DNA of 64,000 nt from Shewanella intestini. Its GTDB lineage: Bacteria; Pseudomonadota; Gammaproteobacteria; Enterobacterales; Shewanellaceae. How positions within the stretch are numbered: the stretch's first letter is position 1; the number at the start of each line of letters is the position of its first letter. The position numbers and the translations under genes are program-made. Of this stretch, positions 1 through 11,476 are shown piece after piece. The notes under the pieces were generated by a model that was not told where the DNA came from, made no database searches, and worked only from the letters and a program-made list of their open reading frames with translations. The stretch covers positions 62,001 to 126,000 of the forward strand of contig NZ_JAAIKR010000012.1 in NCBI RefSeq assembly GCF_018221465.1, written 5' to 3'.

Positions 1-1274
1 CCTTTAATTGCTTGAGTGACTTCGCCGTTTTCAATTAAATATGCTTCAGACGCTGAGAACACAAATTTACCTGAGGTAATATCAACTTGACCGCCACCAA
101 AGTTTGGTGCATACACGCCGTTTTTAACCGATTTAATGATATCTTGTGGGTCGCTTTCGCCCGCCGTCATATAGGTATTGGTCATACGTGGTAATGGTAA
201 GTGAGCATAAGACTCACGACGACCATTACCTGTTGGCGCTTCGCCCATTAGACGCGCATTAAGCTTGTCTTGCATGTAGCCTTTTAATACACCATTTTCA
301 ATTAATGTGGTTTTTTGTGTCTTCACCCCTTCATCATCAATCGATAATGAACCGCGGCGGTTATTTAAGGTGCCATCGTCAATCACGGTGACCAATTCAG
401 ATGCCACTTGTTGGCCAACTTTGCCGCTAAATGCACTGCTACCTTTACGGTTAAAGTCGCCTTCTAAACCGTGACCGACTGCTTCGTGCAATAATACACC
501 CGGCCAGCCATTACCTAATACCACCGTCATTTCGCCTGCGGGGGCATCAATGGCATGCAGGTTAACTTGTGCTTGTCTTACCGCTTCTCGGGCAAATTCA
601 AAACTGGTAGGCAAACCATTAGCGTCAGTTTCAAGGAATACACTGTAATCATGGCGACCACCGCCACCGGCACTGCCGCGTTCTCGTTTACCTTGCTGTT
701 CAATAATCACACTACAGTTAAAGCGTACTAGCGGACGAATGTCTGCCGCTAATGTGCCGTCACTGGCCGCAACTAAGATTTCTTCATGCACGCCTGATAA
801 ACTCACAACCACTTGAATTATACGATCATCTAAACTGCGAATATAAGCGTCGGCTTGCTTTAGTAGATTAATCTTGGTGGTTTCAACCATGGCAGCAATA
901 GGGTCTGCGCTGCTATAAAGTGCAGTTTGAGATTGGTGCGTAAAGGCATTAACCGTTTGTGACTGACCGCTGCTGGCAATCCCTCTAGCCGCTAATGCTG
1001 CGGCTTCAAGTGCGACAGGGTTAATTTCGTCAGCATATGCAAAACCGGTTTTTTCACCGCTAATCGCTCGGACACCTACGCCACGTTCAATATGGAAGCT
1101 GCCTTCTTTAATGATGCCATCTTCAAGCACCCAAGATTCATGGCGACTACCTTGAAAATACAGATCAGAGAAATCCACTTGATGGTGATGGATCTGATCT
1201 AAATAACCTTGCAGGCCATCTAGGGTTAAACCATCTTGTAATAAACTTTGTTCTACTTGGGCTAAAAAAGGCAT
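1..1274 (-). CDS. tldD: TldD metalloprotease, partial (C-terminus beyond window edge)
   Basis: TldD pairs with TldE/PmbA to form a cytoplasmic metalloprotease that trims unfolded or modified peptides. Translating the minus strand from the ATG at 1274 gives [16 protein letters not shown] and then about 424 residues before the window edge. The E. coli protein is 481 residues, so roughly the last 55 are missing. The zinc-binding and catalytic HExxxH motif is readable as [12 protein letters not shown], encoded near base 490-510 (about residue 258), where the family has it. The gene is the last in the window of the mreB-to-tldD run and starts 45 bases after the nitrilase stop, so it is probably cotranscribed. 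It is below the completeness needed for automatic ORF calling only because it lacks its stop codon. Confidence 0.95.
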   Translation of the reverse strand, partial: MPFLAQVEQSLLQDGLTLDGLQGYLDQIHHHQVDFSDLYFQGSRHESWVLEDGIIKEGSFHIERGVGVRAISGEKTGFAYADEINPVALEAAALAARGIASSGQSQTVNAFTHQSQTALYSSADPIAAMVETTKINLLKQADAYIRSLDDRIIQVVVSLSGVHEEILVAASDGTLAADIRPLVRFNCSVIIEQQGKRERGSAGGGGRHDYSVFLETDANGLPTSFEFAREAVRQAQVNLHAIDAPAGEMTVVLGNGWPGVLLHEAVGHGLEGDFNRKGSSAFSGKVGQQVASELVTVIDDGTLNNRRGSLSIDDEGVKTQKTTLIENGVLKGYMQDKLNARLMGEAPTGNGRRESYAHLPLPRMTNTYMTAGESDPQDIIKSVKNGVYAPNFGGGQVDITSGKFVFSASEAYLIENGEVTQAIK

Positions 1275-1318
1275 TCACTGTTCTCTTTTATCTGTCGCAT
1301 CGCCATTGGCGCTGCGCT

Positions 1319-2152
1319 TTAGGATGTAACACTAGGTGCATTAAACCGATTATGCCTTAAAACAGGCATGTTCTGGCGAATTTTCTGTAATTGGCGCATA
1401 TCTGGGCGAACTTGCACCCAACCTGTTTGCTGCGGCTTTTGTGCCAAAACCGTCCCCCAAGGGTCAACTATCATGCTATGACCAAAGGTTTCACGACGTC
1501 CTTGATTATGCGCACCCCATTGATTAGCACCCAATATAAAACATTGGTTTTCAATCGCACGGGCTTGTAATAACACTTGCCAGTGGGCTTGTCCGGTCAC
1601 TTTAGTAAACGCTGAGGGTAAGACAATGATGTCTGCGCCCATTAAGCGTAGCGCCCGGAATAAATCAGCAAAACGTAAGTCATAGCAAATGGCGAGGCCA
1701 ATTTTACCAAAGGGAGTATCAATGACAGTAAGTTGCTCACCGGCGGCAAAGGTGTCGCTTTCACGGTAGGTTTTAGTGCCGTCAGCCACATCGACATCGA
1801 ATAAGTGCATTTTGTCATAATGGCCTAATGTATGGCCATTATCGTCAAAGGCATAACAACGACTAAAGACTTTGTTTTTGGCAGCCTTAAACGGCATTGT
1901 ACCGGCAATTAAATACAGCTGATATTGCTTGGCCATTGTTGCCAGCGCGTCTGCTAACGGGTTGTCATCGTCAGTGCCAGCATGTTGCAATTGTTCGGCT
2001 TCGTGGCCACCAAATAGCAAGCTGCATTCGGGCAACACCACCAATTGAGGCTCGTTGTCGTGTCGGGGTAACTGTTTAAGCTGCGTCTCGATAAAGCGCA
2101 AGTTTGCTTGGATGTCTGAGCTGCTTTGACACTGCAGTAAATTCCATTGCAT
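1319..2152 (-). CDS. Carbon-nitrogen hydrolase (nitrilase superfamily, Nit-type amidase)
   Basis: This is a cytoplasmic omega-amidase or deaminated-glutathione-amidase type member of the nitrilase superfamily, about 277 residues. The Glu-Lys-Cys triad is visible as LPECSLLFGG, HYDKMHLFDVD and GLAICYDLRF. I place the start at the ATG at 2152 (MQWNLLQCQSS), because family members begin at this point and AAGGAG lies about 8 bases upstream. A longer reading to 2215 would add residues unrelated to the family. Even so, the gene overlaps the 3' end of yhdP by about 77 bases in another frame, which is unusually long. It sits between yhdP and tldD, the normal Shewanella order. The substrate cannot be told from sequence. 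Confidence 0.93.
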   Translation of the reverse strand: MQWNLLQCQSSSDIQANLRFIETQLKQLPRHDNEPQLVVLPECSLLFGGHEAEQLQHAGTDDDNPLADALATMAKQYQLYLIAGTMPFKAAKNKVFSRCYAFDDNGHTLGHYDKMHLFDVDVADGTKTYRESDTFAAGEQLTVIDTPFGKIGLAICYDLRFADLFRALRLMGADIIVLPSAFTKVTGQAHWQVLLQARAIENQCFILGANQWGAHNQGRRETFGHSMIVDPWGTVLAQKPQQTGWVQVRPDMRQLQKIRQNMPVLRHNRFNAPSVTS

Positions 2153-5100
2153 GAGGCACTCCTTGAGTAACAGGCGGACAAAGCTCGGCGATGGGTTGAC
2201 CAGATAAACGGTCACCCCTTATTTGATAATGACCGCTTAAAGAAACGGTTGCAACATCATCATTGGCGGCAAGTACATTGGTTAGATCATGCTCAATACC
2301 TGCAGCAGACGTTACAGTATCGACATTATCGTCTTGCTTTTGAGGTGCAATATCATTGGTTTGCGGTGACGCTGGCGATACCGGAGTCGCCGGCTGCTGT
2401 TGAGACTCTTGCGGCGCACCTTGTTGAGATTCATGTTGAGTGTCACGCAGCACTTCTTTAGGGATCTCAATCTCTTTACTCTTGCGTTCTAGCTCTTCCA
2501 GTTTTGGCGCGTCCATACTCCCCGTTAAGCGAAAACGAATTTCTGAAATGACCTCAATCACAGGCTCAAGTACCTTAGTTAATGCAAACGCACCAATACC
2601 TAATGTCCATGCACTAGTGCTAAGCAACACCACAGTGGGGACGCTTGATGCTAATTGCGGCACAAAGCGAATATCGTAATTTAAGCTGCGCGTAGTTAGG
2701 TCGGTGTAGCCTCTCACTTTCATATTTCCGGCAATGGCATCCATTTCCGTGTTGGTGGTTTTAACCACTCCATTGTCGATATCTAATTGGCCGTTAAAGC
2801 GATTAAAATATAAGCCTTGGCCAAATACGTCGCTAAAGTCTAATGATAATTTTCGTAAAATGGAGTCGAGACTAAATAGCGATAATATGCGCGCACCTTT
2901 GTCACTGACTTCAGACAAGTGCCCTTTGCCAATATCAAACTTCACTTTACCGTTAAGTTCCGCTAACGAGAATCGATATGGCACCTGTGGCCAACTGACA
3001 CTCCCCACAAGGTTAAGTGGTGCATCTTTAATCCCCAGATTAATCCCCAACATTTTGGATAAATCATCAAATTTAGTGGCGTTCATTTTCACATCAAAAC
3101 GGGTGAAATCTTTGCCATCATTACGTTGCCACTGGCCATTAGCGGTTAAATTAACAGCGGGTTGATTCAAGCTAATGGTTTGAAAGCGGTAACCTTGATC
3201 ATTCGGATTACCTTGAAGCACTAACTTGCCAAACTTAATGCCATAAAACTGAAAATCATCAACATTGACCGCTAATGTGGGGACTGAATCTAATATTTCA
3301 CCCGCGGTAAATTCAGCCGCGGACTCACTGCGCATCTCGGGCGATAAATACAGTTTTTTGGCTACAATTTTTAAGCCTTGTTCTCGCCACTGTGGATAAA
3401 AATCAATATTGCCAGCAAATTGGTCAGAATCCACATCAAAACGCCATACGTGTGTCAGTGGTTTTGCTGCTAACGATAAATGCTCAAAGGTTTGTCCCAT
3501 GACATGCAATTGGCCAATATCTGCATCAATGGCTTTAAGTGGAGGGAAAAATCCACGTTGAATTGAAGGCGTTTCGCTAGTGGTTTCAGTTAGTGGCTGT
3601 GACGCCACCTCAGACAATGACGCTGGAGCTGCAGTTTCAGTATTTGAACTGTCTGCTGGTTGTGCCGAGCTGGTATTATCGACCTGATTAACCTTGTCGG
3701 TAGCAGCATCAGCCAAGGTTAATGCCTGCCCTTTAGTGAAGCCGTTGATTACCGGTAACCACTGCGTTAACTGCGCATCGGGTAAATCAATTTGTAGATG
3801 ACCATCTTGCTTTAAGAGTTGATCGCCTAATTTGAATCTGCGCCCAAGCATGAGATCGTAATGAGCAAGTTTTTCACCGCTATCAGGTGCAAACTCGCCC
3901 CAAAACTCGGCTTGATTGGCCAACTTAACGCTTAATGAGGTGCGTACATTGTCACCCACTAATTCCGCTTCAATTAAACGAGGTTCAATTGCCGATTTAG
4001 CAAAACTGCCCGGCAATGTAAATTCCGTGCCTACAAGGTTGGAACTTGCATGCGCGCGTAAGGTATACCCGTCAGGGTCGAATACCATTAGCAGATCACT
4101 GTTCCAATCCATTGTGCCGTGATAAAAATCAGTTAATGGGTTAGTAAAATTAGCCGGCAGGTTTTGTAAGTCCCAGCTGCCATTTAGATTAATGTTTAAG
4201 GCGGTGTTTTTATTTTGTTTTTGGGTATTAAAGTCAAACTGCAACGGCTGATCAAATAATTGCGCGCTAATTCCTTGGCCTTGAACACGGTCATTCACAA
4301 AGCTAACTTTACCTTGAACACTCTCAAGATTGAGCCCTGGCTTACTGATAAACACCTTGTTGTTATCAAACGACACCGTACCTTTAGAAAGCGGCGCCTG
4401 CCCTTTAAATAACGGAATCGTTAAGTCTAATTGCGTTGCAATGGTGTCATGAATTTGCACAACATCAAGCGTATGCCCAACAGAAGTACGCAGTGGTGAG
4501 CGATTAATGACATCAATTGCATCTTTAGCATCGGATCGTAAATCCGCTTTTACCGTTAAAACTGAATGGGGCTGAAAGCGCTCAATGGCGACTTGCGCAC
4601 CATCTGCTGGCACTTTTCCTAACAAACCAGACTCAACATCTAAGTGCATAGCGGCATTATTAAATAAGGCATTAAGGGTTAAGTCGGTGACGGCGGGCCA
4701 GTTTGGCTGAAATGAAAACGTGGCATCATTTAAGGTAAATTGTGCTTGAAATACGCCACTATTATCATCAAATGGGAATTGATTAAATTGGCCATTCCAC
4801 AATACCTTCGCATTTGGAATGTCACCGGCCACTAAGCCACTTTTTAAGTAATTAACCAGGTTTTCACTCATGCTTTGCCGTGGAAAGTATTTTTGCGCTT
4901 GTGAGACATCTTTAATTGCCAGGTTAGCCGCAAGTGACATGTTAGCGTCATGAGCCAGCGCTAAAGCCAAGTTAGCATCAATCGCAATATCTTGGTTACT
5001 CAAGCCAATATGCGGCGCGACCAACTCAAGTGATTGCGTGTCGAAATAGCCATTTAAAGGTGCACCTTTAAAAGCTAAGTTTTGTCTAAAATTGTTGGCA

Positions 5101-6419
5101 AAATCTAAGCTATAGTTTTGGGCAGGCAAGTTGAAGCTCAGTCGTTGATTGGCCCAGTTAAGATCAAGGTCAATGCCTTTAATCCCCGGGATGGCTTTAT
5201 AGGCATTCCAGCGAATATGGTTCAAGTGAACATCGGCCCGTAACGGTTGTCCGTCAGGTTTATAAAGCTTAATGGGCCCCACACTGCCTTGTGGGTTCAC
5301 GTAGTGCCACGTTTCCACTTCTTGTTGCCAAATACCAGGAATTAAGGGTAATAATGGCGTGAAATGTTTTAACGACACAGGACTAATACTGGCAAACATG
5401 TCACCTTGTTGATACTTCACCGCCATGCTAAGCGGTTGCCAAGGCTCGCCGTTAGTCACAAAGTTTAATTGATGAGAGTCTAACAACCAGCCTTGCTCAT
5501 TAGGCTGCCATGTCAATTGCCCTGATTTAATATCTAAGCGATGCGGCTTATCTTTTGACCCCCATTTTAGCCAACTTGGTTCAAATGTTAGCAACGCATC
5601 TTGTACACTGCGTTTTGAAAATGCGACCCAAGCTTCAAGGTTAATCACCCCTTCAAATTCAATGTGCTTAAAATCAAACTGTGGATCGTCTTGTCTTGAT
5701 GCCCACTCACCTAAATCCAGTGATTTAGCCGCGACATAAAGCTCACCCGCAATCGTATTTGGCCGATAACCGTTACCGAGTAAATCAACACGAATACTGA
5801 GTTGTTCTTTGTCTGATGCATTTTCTTCCACATGAACGATACCTTGACCTTGGTGACGTCCAGCTGAATTAAGCCACTGCAAATCCTTGATAAAAATAGG
5901 TCTAAATTGATGATGTTGACTTAATAACTGCAGTTTTGCATTGGTTATAGAAAAGTGCTTTAACTGTTCAAGAAACAAAGCATATAGCCAGTCAACATCA
6001 TGACTGGCTGCTGAGTTGGTTTTCAGTTTAGAGACGTGATCAATGTCTAGCGATAATGTTAGACCGTCAAAAACCACGGTATCGATTTGTGGTGACAAAC
6101 TAATAAGCGACTCCCAGAAGTCGAGTTTAATCTGGACGTTTTCAGCCACAATCGTCAGGGGCATGGCGTTTTGCTGCGGGATCACCAGTTGGTGTACCGT
6201 TAGTGCAGGGCCAAAAGCTTGCCATTTTGCAGACAGCTCACCCACTTGTACTTCAAGTTGATACTGCTGTTGTAAATAATCAACAATTTCATGCCTAACG
6301 TCGGCCAGTTGTGGCAATAATCCACGAATTAAACTGACCATAAGGGCAAATAACACGAGTGCGCCAGCAACCAACTGCCAGCAAATACGATTGACTTTAC
6401 CTAACTGACTTGTTGCCAC
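2076..6419 (-). CDS. yhdP: YhdP, AsmA/TamB-like envelope phospholipid transport protein
   Basis: YhdP is a large inner-membrane-anchored periplasmic bridge protein which, with TamB and YdbH in E. coli, moves phospholipids to the outer membrane. It is 1447 residues, against about 1270 in E. coli. One N-terminal transmembrane segment (about residues 15-35) precedes a long beta-rich repeat region. A Ser/Thr/Glu-rich linker lies around residues 930-985. The conserved C-terminal DUF3971/AsmA2-like domain (region with LSLDFSDVFGQGLYF) is followed by a Gln/Pro-rich tail. The start is a GTG at 6419 that overlaps the rng stop codon by one base (TAGTG), implying coupled translation. Function is inferred from family and synteny. 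Confidence 0.93.
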   Translation of the reverse strand: MATSQLGKVNRICWQLVAGALVLFALMVSLIRGLLPQLADVRHEIVDYLQQQYQLEVQVGELSAKWQAFGPALTVHQLVIPQQNAMPLTIVAENVQIKLDFWESLISLSPQIDTVVFDGLTLSLDIDHVSKLKTNSAASHDVDWLYALFLEQLKHFSITNAKLQLLSQHHQFRPIFIKDLQWLNSAGRHQGQGIVHVEENASDKEQLSIRVDLLGNGYRPNTIAGELYVAAKSLDLGEWASRQDDPQFDFKHIEFEGVINLEAWVAFSKRSVQDALLTFEPSWLKWGSKDKPHRLDIKSGQLTWQPNEQGWLLDSHQLNFVTNGEPWQPLSMAVKYQQGDMFASISPVSLKHFTPLLPLIPGIWQQEVETWHYVNPQGSVGPIKLYKPDGQPLRADVHLNHIRWNAYKAIPGIKGIDLDLNWANQRLSFNLPAQNYSLDFANNFRQNLAFKGAPLNGYFDTQSLELVAPHIGLSNQDIAIDANLALALAHDANMSLAANLAIKDVSQAQKYFPRQSMSENLVNYLKSGLVAGDIPNAKVLWNGQFNQFPFDDNSGVFQAQFTLNDATFSFQPNWPAVTDLTLNALFNNAAMHLDVESGLLGKVPADGAQVAIERFQPHSVLTVKADLRSDAKDAIDVINRSPLRTSVGHTLDVVQIHDTIATQLDLTIPLFKGQAPLSKGTVSFDNNKVFISKPGLNLESVQGKVSFVNDRVQGQGISAQLFDQPLQFDFNTQKQNKNTALNINLNGSWDLQNLPANFTNPLTDFYHGTMDWNSDLLMVFDPDGYTLRAHASSNLVGTEFTLPGSFAKSAIEPRLIEAELVGDNVRTSLSVKLANQAEFWGEFAPDSGEKLAHYDLMLGRRFKLGDQLLKQDGHLQIDLPDAQLTQWLPVINGFTKGQALTLADAATDKVNQVDNTSSAQPADSSNTETAAPASLSEVASQPLTETTSETPSIQRGFFPPLKAIDADIGQLHVMGQTFEHLSLAAKPLTHVWRFDVDSDQFAGNIDFYPQWREQGLKIVAKKLYLSPEMRSESAAEFTAGEILDSVPTLAVNVDDFQFYGIKFGKLVLQGNPNDQGYRFQTISLNQPAVNLTANGQWQRNDGKDFTRFDVKMNATKFDDLSKMLGINLGIKDAPLNLVGSVSWPQVPYRFSLAELNGKVKFDIGKGHLSEVSDKGARILSLFSLDSILRKLSLDFSDVFGQGLYFNRFNGQLDIDNGVVKTTNTEMDAIAGNMKVRGYTDLTTRSLNYDIRFVPQLASSVPTVVLLSTSAWTLGIGAFALTKVLEPVIEVISEIRFRLTGSMDAPKLEELERKSKEIEIPKEVLRDTQHESQQGAPQESQQQPATPVSPASPQTNDIAPQKQDDNVDTVTSAAGIEHDLTNVLAANDDVATVSLSGHYQIRGDRLSGQPIAELCPPVTQGVPHAMEFTAVSKQLRHPSKLALYRDAA

Positions 6420-7909
6420 TACACCATCACCACATCATATTTGTTTTGTGCGTACATGGTTTCATTTTGTAAGCGGATCCGTTTGCCAATATAGACTTCA
6501 AGCTCGGCCAGTAAATGGCTTTCGTCACCACTTAAACTCATGTACACCGCTGGCGAGCAATACAATAAAAACTCGTCAGTTTGATAAGTGCGATTTAAGC
6601 GGATGAGTTCCCGAAAAATTTCATAGGACACCGTTTCGACGGTTTTCATGCTCCCCGTTCCCTGACAGGCAGGACACTCAGAACACAACACATGTTCTAG
6701 GCTTTCACGGGTACGTTTGCGGGTCATTTCAACCAAGCCTAAACCTGAAAATCCACTGATGCTGGTTTTTACACGGTCAAGGTCTAGCGCGCCTTGCAAG
6801 CTGCTTAATACACGGTCTTGATGGGCGGATTTTTGCATATCAATAAAGTCGATAATGATAATACCACCCAAATTGCGCAGGCGTAATTGGCGGGCAATGG
6901 CTTGCGTGGCCTCTAAATTAGTATTGAAAATGGTTTCTTCTAGGTTGCGATGGCCAACAAATGCACCAGTATTAATATCAACCGTGGTCATGGCTTCAGT
7001 TTGATCAATAATCAAATACCCGCCCGACTTTAACTCGACTTTGCGACCCAGTGCGCGTTGAATTTCATTTTCGACATCGTACAGCTCAAAAATAGGTGCT
7101 GGGCCGTCATAATGTTCAATCTTATTGGCAATTTCAGGCATAAACTCGTGCGCAAACTGATTGAGCTCTTCAAAGGTGCGGGTTGAATCGACTTGAATAT
7201 GGTCAAGTTGTTCACCAACAAAATCACGCACTATACGCACTTGTAAAGCTAAGTCTTGATATAGCAATCTCGCGCCTTTGCGTTTGCGGCGCTCACTGAC
7301 TTTAGCCCACACTCGACGCAAAAAAGCCGCATCTTGTGCCAGCTCATCTTCGCCAACATTTTCAGCCGCGGTGCGAATAATAAACCCACCGTCTTCGTCA
7401 ACATAAGGCTGGGTAATTTGTTTAAGTCTACTGCGCTCTTCTTCTTGCTCAATTCGCTGAGAAACACCAATGTGGCTCGAGCCTGGCATAAACACCAGAT
7501 AACGAGAAGGTAAAGTGATATCAGTGGTTAACCGTGCGCCTTTGGTGCCTAAAGGGTCTTTAACAACCTGCACCATAATGTCTTGGCCTTGGCGAACTAA
7601 AGACGCAATATCACGCACGACAAAGTTATTACGTTCACCGTCGGCAACGCATTCCGTGTGCGGCACAATATCAGAAGCATGTAAAAAAGCGGCTTTTTCA
7701 AGCCCAATATCAACAAATGCCGCTTGCATACCTGGCAATACTCGGCTGATTTTTCCTTTATAGATGTTGCCGACTAAACCACGCTTCATGCGCCGTTCAA
7801 TATGCACTTCTTGCAGGACACCATGCTCAACTAAAGCGACTCGCGCTTCGGTTGGGGTGACGTTTATCAGTAGTTCAGACCCTTTTTTACGTTGTACTTT
7901 ATTATTCAT
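6419..7909 (-). CDS. rng: Ribonuclease G
   Basis: RNase G is a cytoplasmic endoribonuclease of the RNase E/G family that matures 16S rRNA 5' ends and degrades some mRNAs. The protein has 496 residues, close to the E. coli length of 489. An S1 RNA-binding domain occupies about residues 38-130 (GNIYKGKISRVLPGMQAAFVDIG). The catalytic aspartates lie in TTVDINTGAFVG and IIIIDFIDM, and the zinc-link cysteines in CSECPACQGTG. There is no RNase E-type C-terminal scaffold, which separates it from rne. It follows maf and precedes yhdP with overlapping stop and start, as in other Shewanella and enterobacteria. Confidence 0.96.
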   Translation of the reverse strand: MNNKVQRKKGSELLINVTPTEARVALVEHGVLQEVHIERRMKRGLVGNIYKGKISRVLPGMQAAFVDIGLEKAAFLHASDIVPHTECVADGERNNFVVRDIASLVRQGQDIMVQVVKDPLGTKGARLTTDITLPSRYLVFMPGSSHIGVSQRIEQEEERSRLKQITQPYVDEDGGFIIRTAAENVGEDELAQDAAFLRRVWAKVSERRKRKGARLLYQDLALQVRIVRDFVGEQLDHIQVDSTRTFEELNQFAHEFMPEIANKIEHYDGPAPIFELYDVENEIQRALGRKVELKSGGYLIIDQTEAMTTVDINTGAFVGHRNLEETIFNTNLEATQAIARQLRLRNLGGIIIIDFIDMQKSAHQDRVLSSLQGALDLDRVKTSISGFSGLGLVEMTRKRTRESLEHVLCSECPACQGTGSMKTVETVSYEIFRELIRLNRTYQTDEFLLYCSPAVYMSLSGDESHLLAELEVYIGKRIRLQNETMYAQNKYDVVMV

Positions 7910-7998
7910 AAACCACCGGCATTGGGTGCATAAGACTGCAGTTAAAAGGTTAATTTAACGGTAATAAATCAGCGTAGTTCACGCAGATCACTGGCCGC

Positions 7999-8598
7999 TT
8001 AGGCTACGATGTCAGAGTGCTGAACCATGGCGTGTAATAGTTCACGCGTTTGCGTTAATGGTAAGCCAACAACAGCAGAGTAACTGCCATTAATATGCTC
8101 AACAAAGCAGCCGCCTAATGCTTGAATACCATACGCGCCAGCTTTATCCATTGGCTCATTGGTCGCAATGTACGCGTCAATATCGGTTTCATTTAGTGTG
8201 CAAAAAGTCACTTGAGTAATACATGTTCGACTCATCGTCGTTGTACCGTCTGTTATCGCAACACTGGTCATCACTTGATGCTCGCGTCCTGAAAGCTGCA
8301 TAAGCATATGCTTCGCATCAGCGCGGTCTTTGGGCTTACCAAGCACGTGACCATCAATGACAACAACCGTGTCTGAACCTAGGACTTTTGGCTGTTGAAA
8401 CTGAGTCGATAACGACAGTCCAACGTGCGCCTTTTCGACGGCTAAACGTGCAACAAATTGCTGCGGCGTTTCAGCAGCTAATTTGGTTTCATCGATATCA
8501 GGCGCAACTTGCTCAAAACTAAAATCGGCAAAGCTAAACCCAGCTTGAGCAAGTAGTTCTTTGCGTCTTGGCGAAGTAGAAGCTAAAACCCATGTCAT
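7999..8598 (-). CDS. maf: Maf-family nucleotide pyrophosphatase (dTTP/UTP type)
   Basis: Maf/YhdE proteins are cytoplasmic house-cleaning pyrophosphatases that hydrolyse dTTP, UTP and modified nucleotides to monophosphates. In this 199-residue protein the N-terminal loop [12 protein letters not shown], the [12 protein letters not shown] motif and the C-terminal [16 protein letters not shown] segment match the family. The position between mreD and rng is that of yhdE in E. coli, which supports the dTTPase subgroup. The stop is followed by about 90 bases before rng. Confidence 0.94.
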   Translation of the reverse strand: MTWVLASTSPRRKELLAQAGFSFADFSFEQVAPDIDETKLAAETPQQFVARLAVEKAHVGLSLSTQFQQPKVLGSDTVVVIDGHVLGKPKDRADAKHMLMQLSGREHQVMTSVAITDGTTTMSRTCITQVTFCTLNETDIDAYIATNEPMDKAGAYGIQALGGCFVEHINGSYSAVVGLPLTQTRELLHAMVQHSDIVA

Positions 8599-8673
8599 GT
8601 TTATTCACCTATTTGATCACGTTAAGTCCGCAGTTAATTGGCTGATATGCATTATCAGCCAATTAACACATCG

Positions 8674-9165
8674 CTATCTCACATTGTATAATCGCCGCAA
8701 ATTGCGGAGCACTAAAAACAACCACCACCAAATGAACACACTTGAAATAGCGGGCAAAAATAACACCACATCAATCGGCGTTTCTCCAACAACCACGTAT
8801 TGCACCCAAAAAACCACTAGGTGATAGCCGCAAATGAGTGACGAAACCAACAGCGACTGTTGCCAACGCGGAAAGTTTCTTAATCGCTGTGAATGCATCA
8901 CGACAACATAAATAACCAATGAAAAAGCCAAGGCTCTAATGCCCACAGTGGCACCAAGGAGAATGTCTAACAACACCCCTAAAAAGCACGCCGTTAAAAT
9001 GTTGTATCGATGCGGCAATGCCATCGCCCAGTAAATCGCAACTAATACCAGCCAGTCTGGTCGCCATACCTCAACAATTTTGGGTAATGGCATAATTTGA
9101 AACATTGCGCCAAGAAAAAAGGTCAGCCACACAACTAAGCGACCATTTGCTACATGAGCACTCAT
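8674..9165 (-). CDS. mreD: Rod shape-determining protein MreD
   Basis: MreD is a small polytopic inner-membrane component of the elongasome, working with MreB, MreC, RodA and PBP2 in side-wall peptidoglycan synthesis. This 163-residue protein has about five hydrophobic segments, and its WRPDWLVLVAIYWAMALPHR region is typical of MreD. The start overlaps the mreC stop by 4 bases (ATGA type), a sign of translational coupling. It ends 75 bases before maf. Confidence 0.95.
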   Translation of the reverse strand: MSAHVANGRLVVWLTFFLGAMFQIMPLPKIVEVWRPDWLVLVAIYWAMALPHRYNILTACFLGVLLDILLGATVGIRALAFSLVIYVVVMHSQRLRNFPRWQQSLLVSSLICGYHLVVFWVQYVVVGETPIDVVLFLPAISSVFIWWWLFLVLRNLRRLYNVR

Positions 9166-10076
9166 TGTCCTTCTCCATTCGCTGTTGAGGCCACGCTGTT
9201 TGAACCAAGTTGGGTTTCAACGCTTTGTTTAATGAGGTGTTCACTTAAATGAGTATCGACAGCAGGTTCATCTGGCCAAATCAGTAATACATAACGAATA
9301 CGGTCTAATGCTGCTAAAGGCTGGGCATTAATGACGGCATAATTTTGGCCTTCATCACGAGATACGTTCATGACCCTCGCGACGGGATACCCTTCAGGGA
9401 ATCGATTCCCAAGCCCAGATGTCACTAACAAATCGCCCGCAACAATATCGGTATTTTTGGCCACATGGCGTAATTCAATGTCATCTATGTCACCGGTGCC
9501 ATTGGCAATCGCACGTACGTCATTACGGGTCACCCTAACAGGAATGCCGTGAGTTGAGTCAGACACTAATAACACTCGGCTGGTAAATTTACTGACCTCA
9601 ACAACTTGGCCAACCACACCTTGTGCATCCACTACGGGTTGACCATGATACACACCGTTGCTCGCACCTTGGTTTAACACCACGTACTGACGAAACGGGT
9701 CGCTTGCGACCTCAATCACCTCGGCGACAACCTTGCGTGAATCCATATGTACAGGCGAACCCAGTAAAGCGCGTAAACGCACGTTTTCTTGGCGTAAATG
9801 TTCAAAACGTTGTAAACGTTCTGACATTAATAATTGTTGACGCATCAGCTGTTTATTTTGCGCCGATAACATGTCGCGGGTCGCTAATGTTTCAGAGGAC
9901 CAGTCGAGCAATACGCCGGGAACATTGGCAAGATATTGAATAGGGGTAAGCAGGCTTGAAAGAGATTGACGATAAGGCTCAAGCCGTTGATTAGATATCA
10001 TTAACACCACCGACAAAATAACAGCCAGTGCCAGACGAAATTGAATCGAGATACCGCGGACAAAAATTGGTTTCAT
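9162..10076 (-). CDS. mreC: Rod shape-determining protein MreC
   Basis: MreC is a bitopic inner-membrane protein whose periplasmic part scaffolds the cell-wall elongation complex and activates PBP2. This 304-residue protein has an N-terminal cytoplasmic stretch, one transmembrane helix at about residues 12-30, and a coiled coil at about 65-105 (SERLQRFEHLRQENVRLRALLG). Two beta-barrel subdomains follow, with NQGASNGVYHGQPVVD and the VTSGLGNRFPEGYPV motif. A short polar tail after about residue 270 is poorly conserved in the family. It lies 65 bases downstream of mreB. Confidence 0.96.
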   Translation of the reverse strand: MKPIFVRGISIQFRLALAVILSVVLMISNQRLEPYRQSLSSLLTPIQYLANVPGVLLDWSSETLATRDMLSAQNKQLMRQQLLMSERLQRFEHLRQENVRLRALLGSPVHMDSRKVVAEVIEVASDPFRQYVVLNQGASNGVYHGQPVVDAQGVVGQVVEVSKFTSRVLLVSDSTHGIPVRVTRNDVRAIANGTGDIDDIELRHVAKNTDIVAGDLLVTSGLGNRFPEGYPVARVMNVSRDEGQNYAVINAQPLAALDRIRYVLLIWPDEPAVDTHLSEHLIKQSVETQLGSNSVASTANGEGQ

Positions 10077-10141
10077 ATTGTACTTATAAGAACAAAAACG
10101 GGGCTTATCGCCCCACTTTCATTCAGATATTATCTGCTCAA

Positions 10142-11476
<1,335 letters not shown>

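Noticed and set aside
2734-3165. 143-residue plus-strand frame opposite yhdP
   Set aside because: It lies wholly inside the well-supported yhdP reading frame on the other strand, has no ribosome site or family resemblance, and is a mirror frame.
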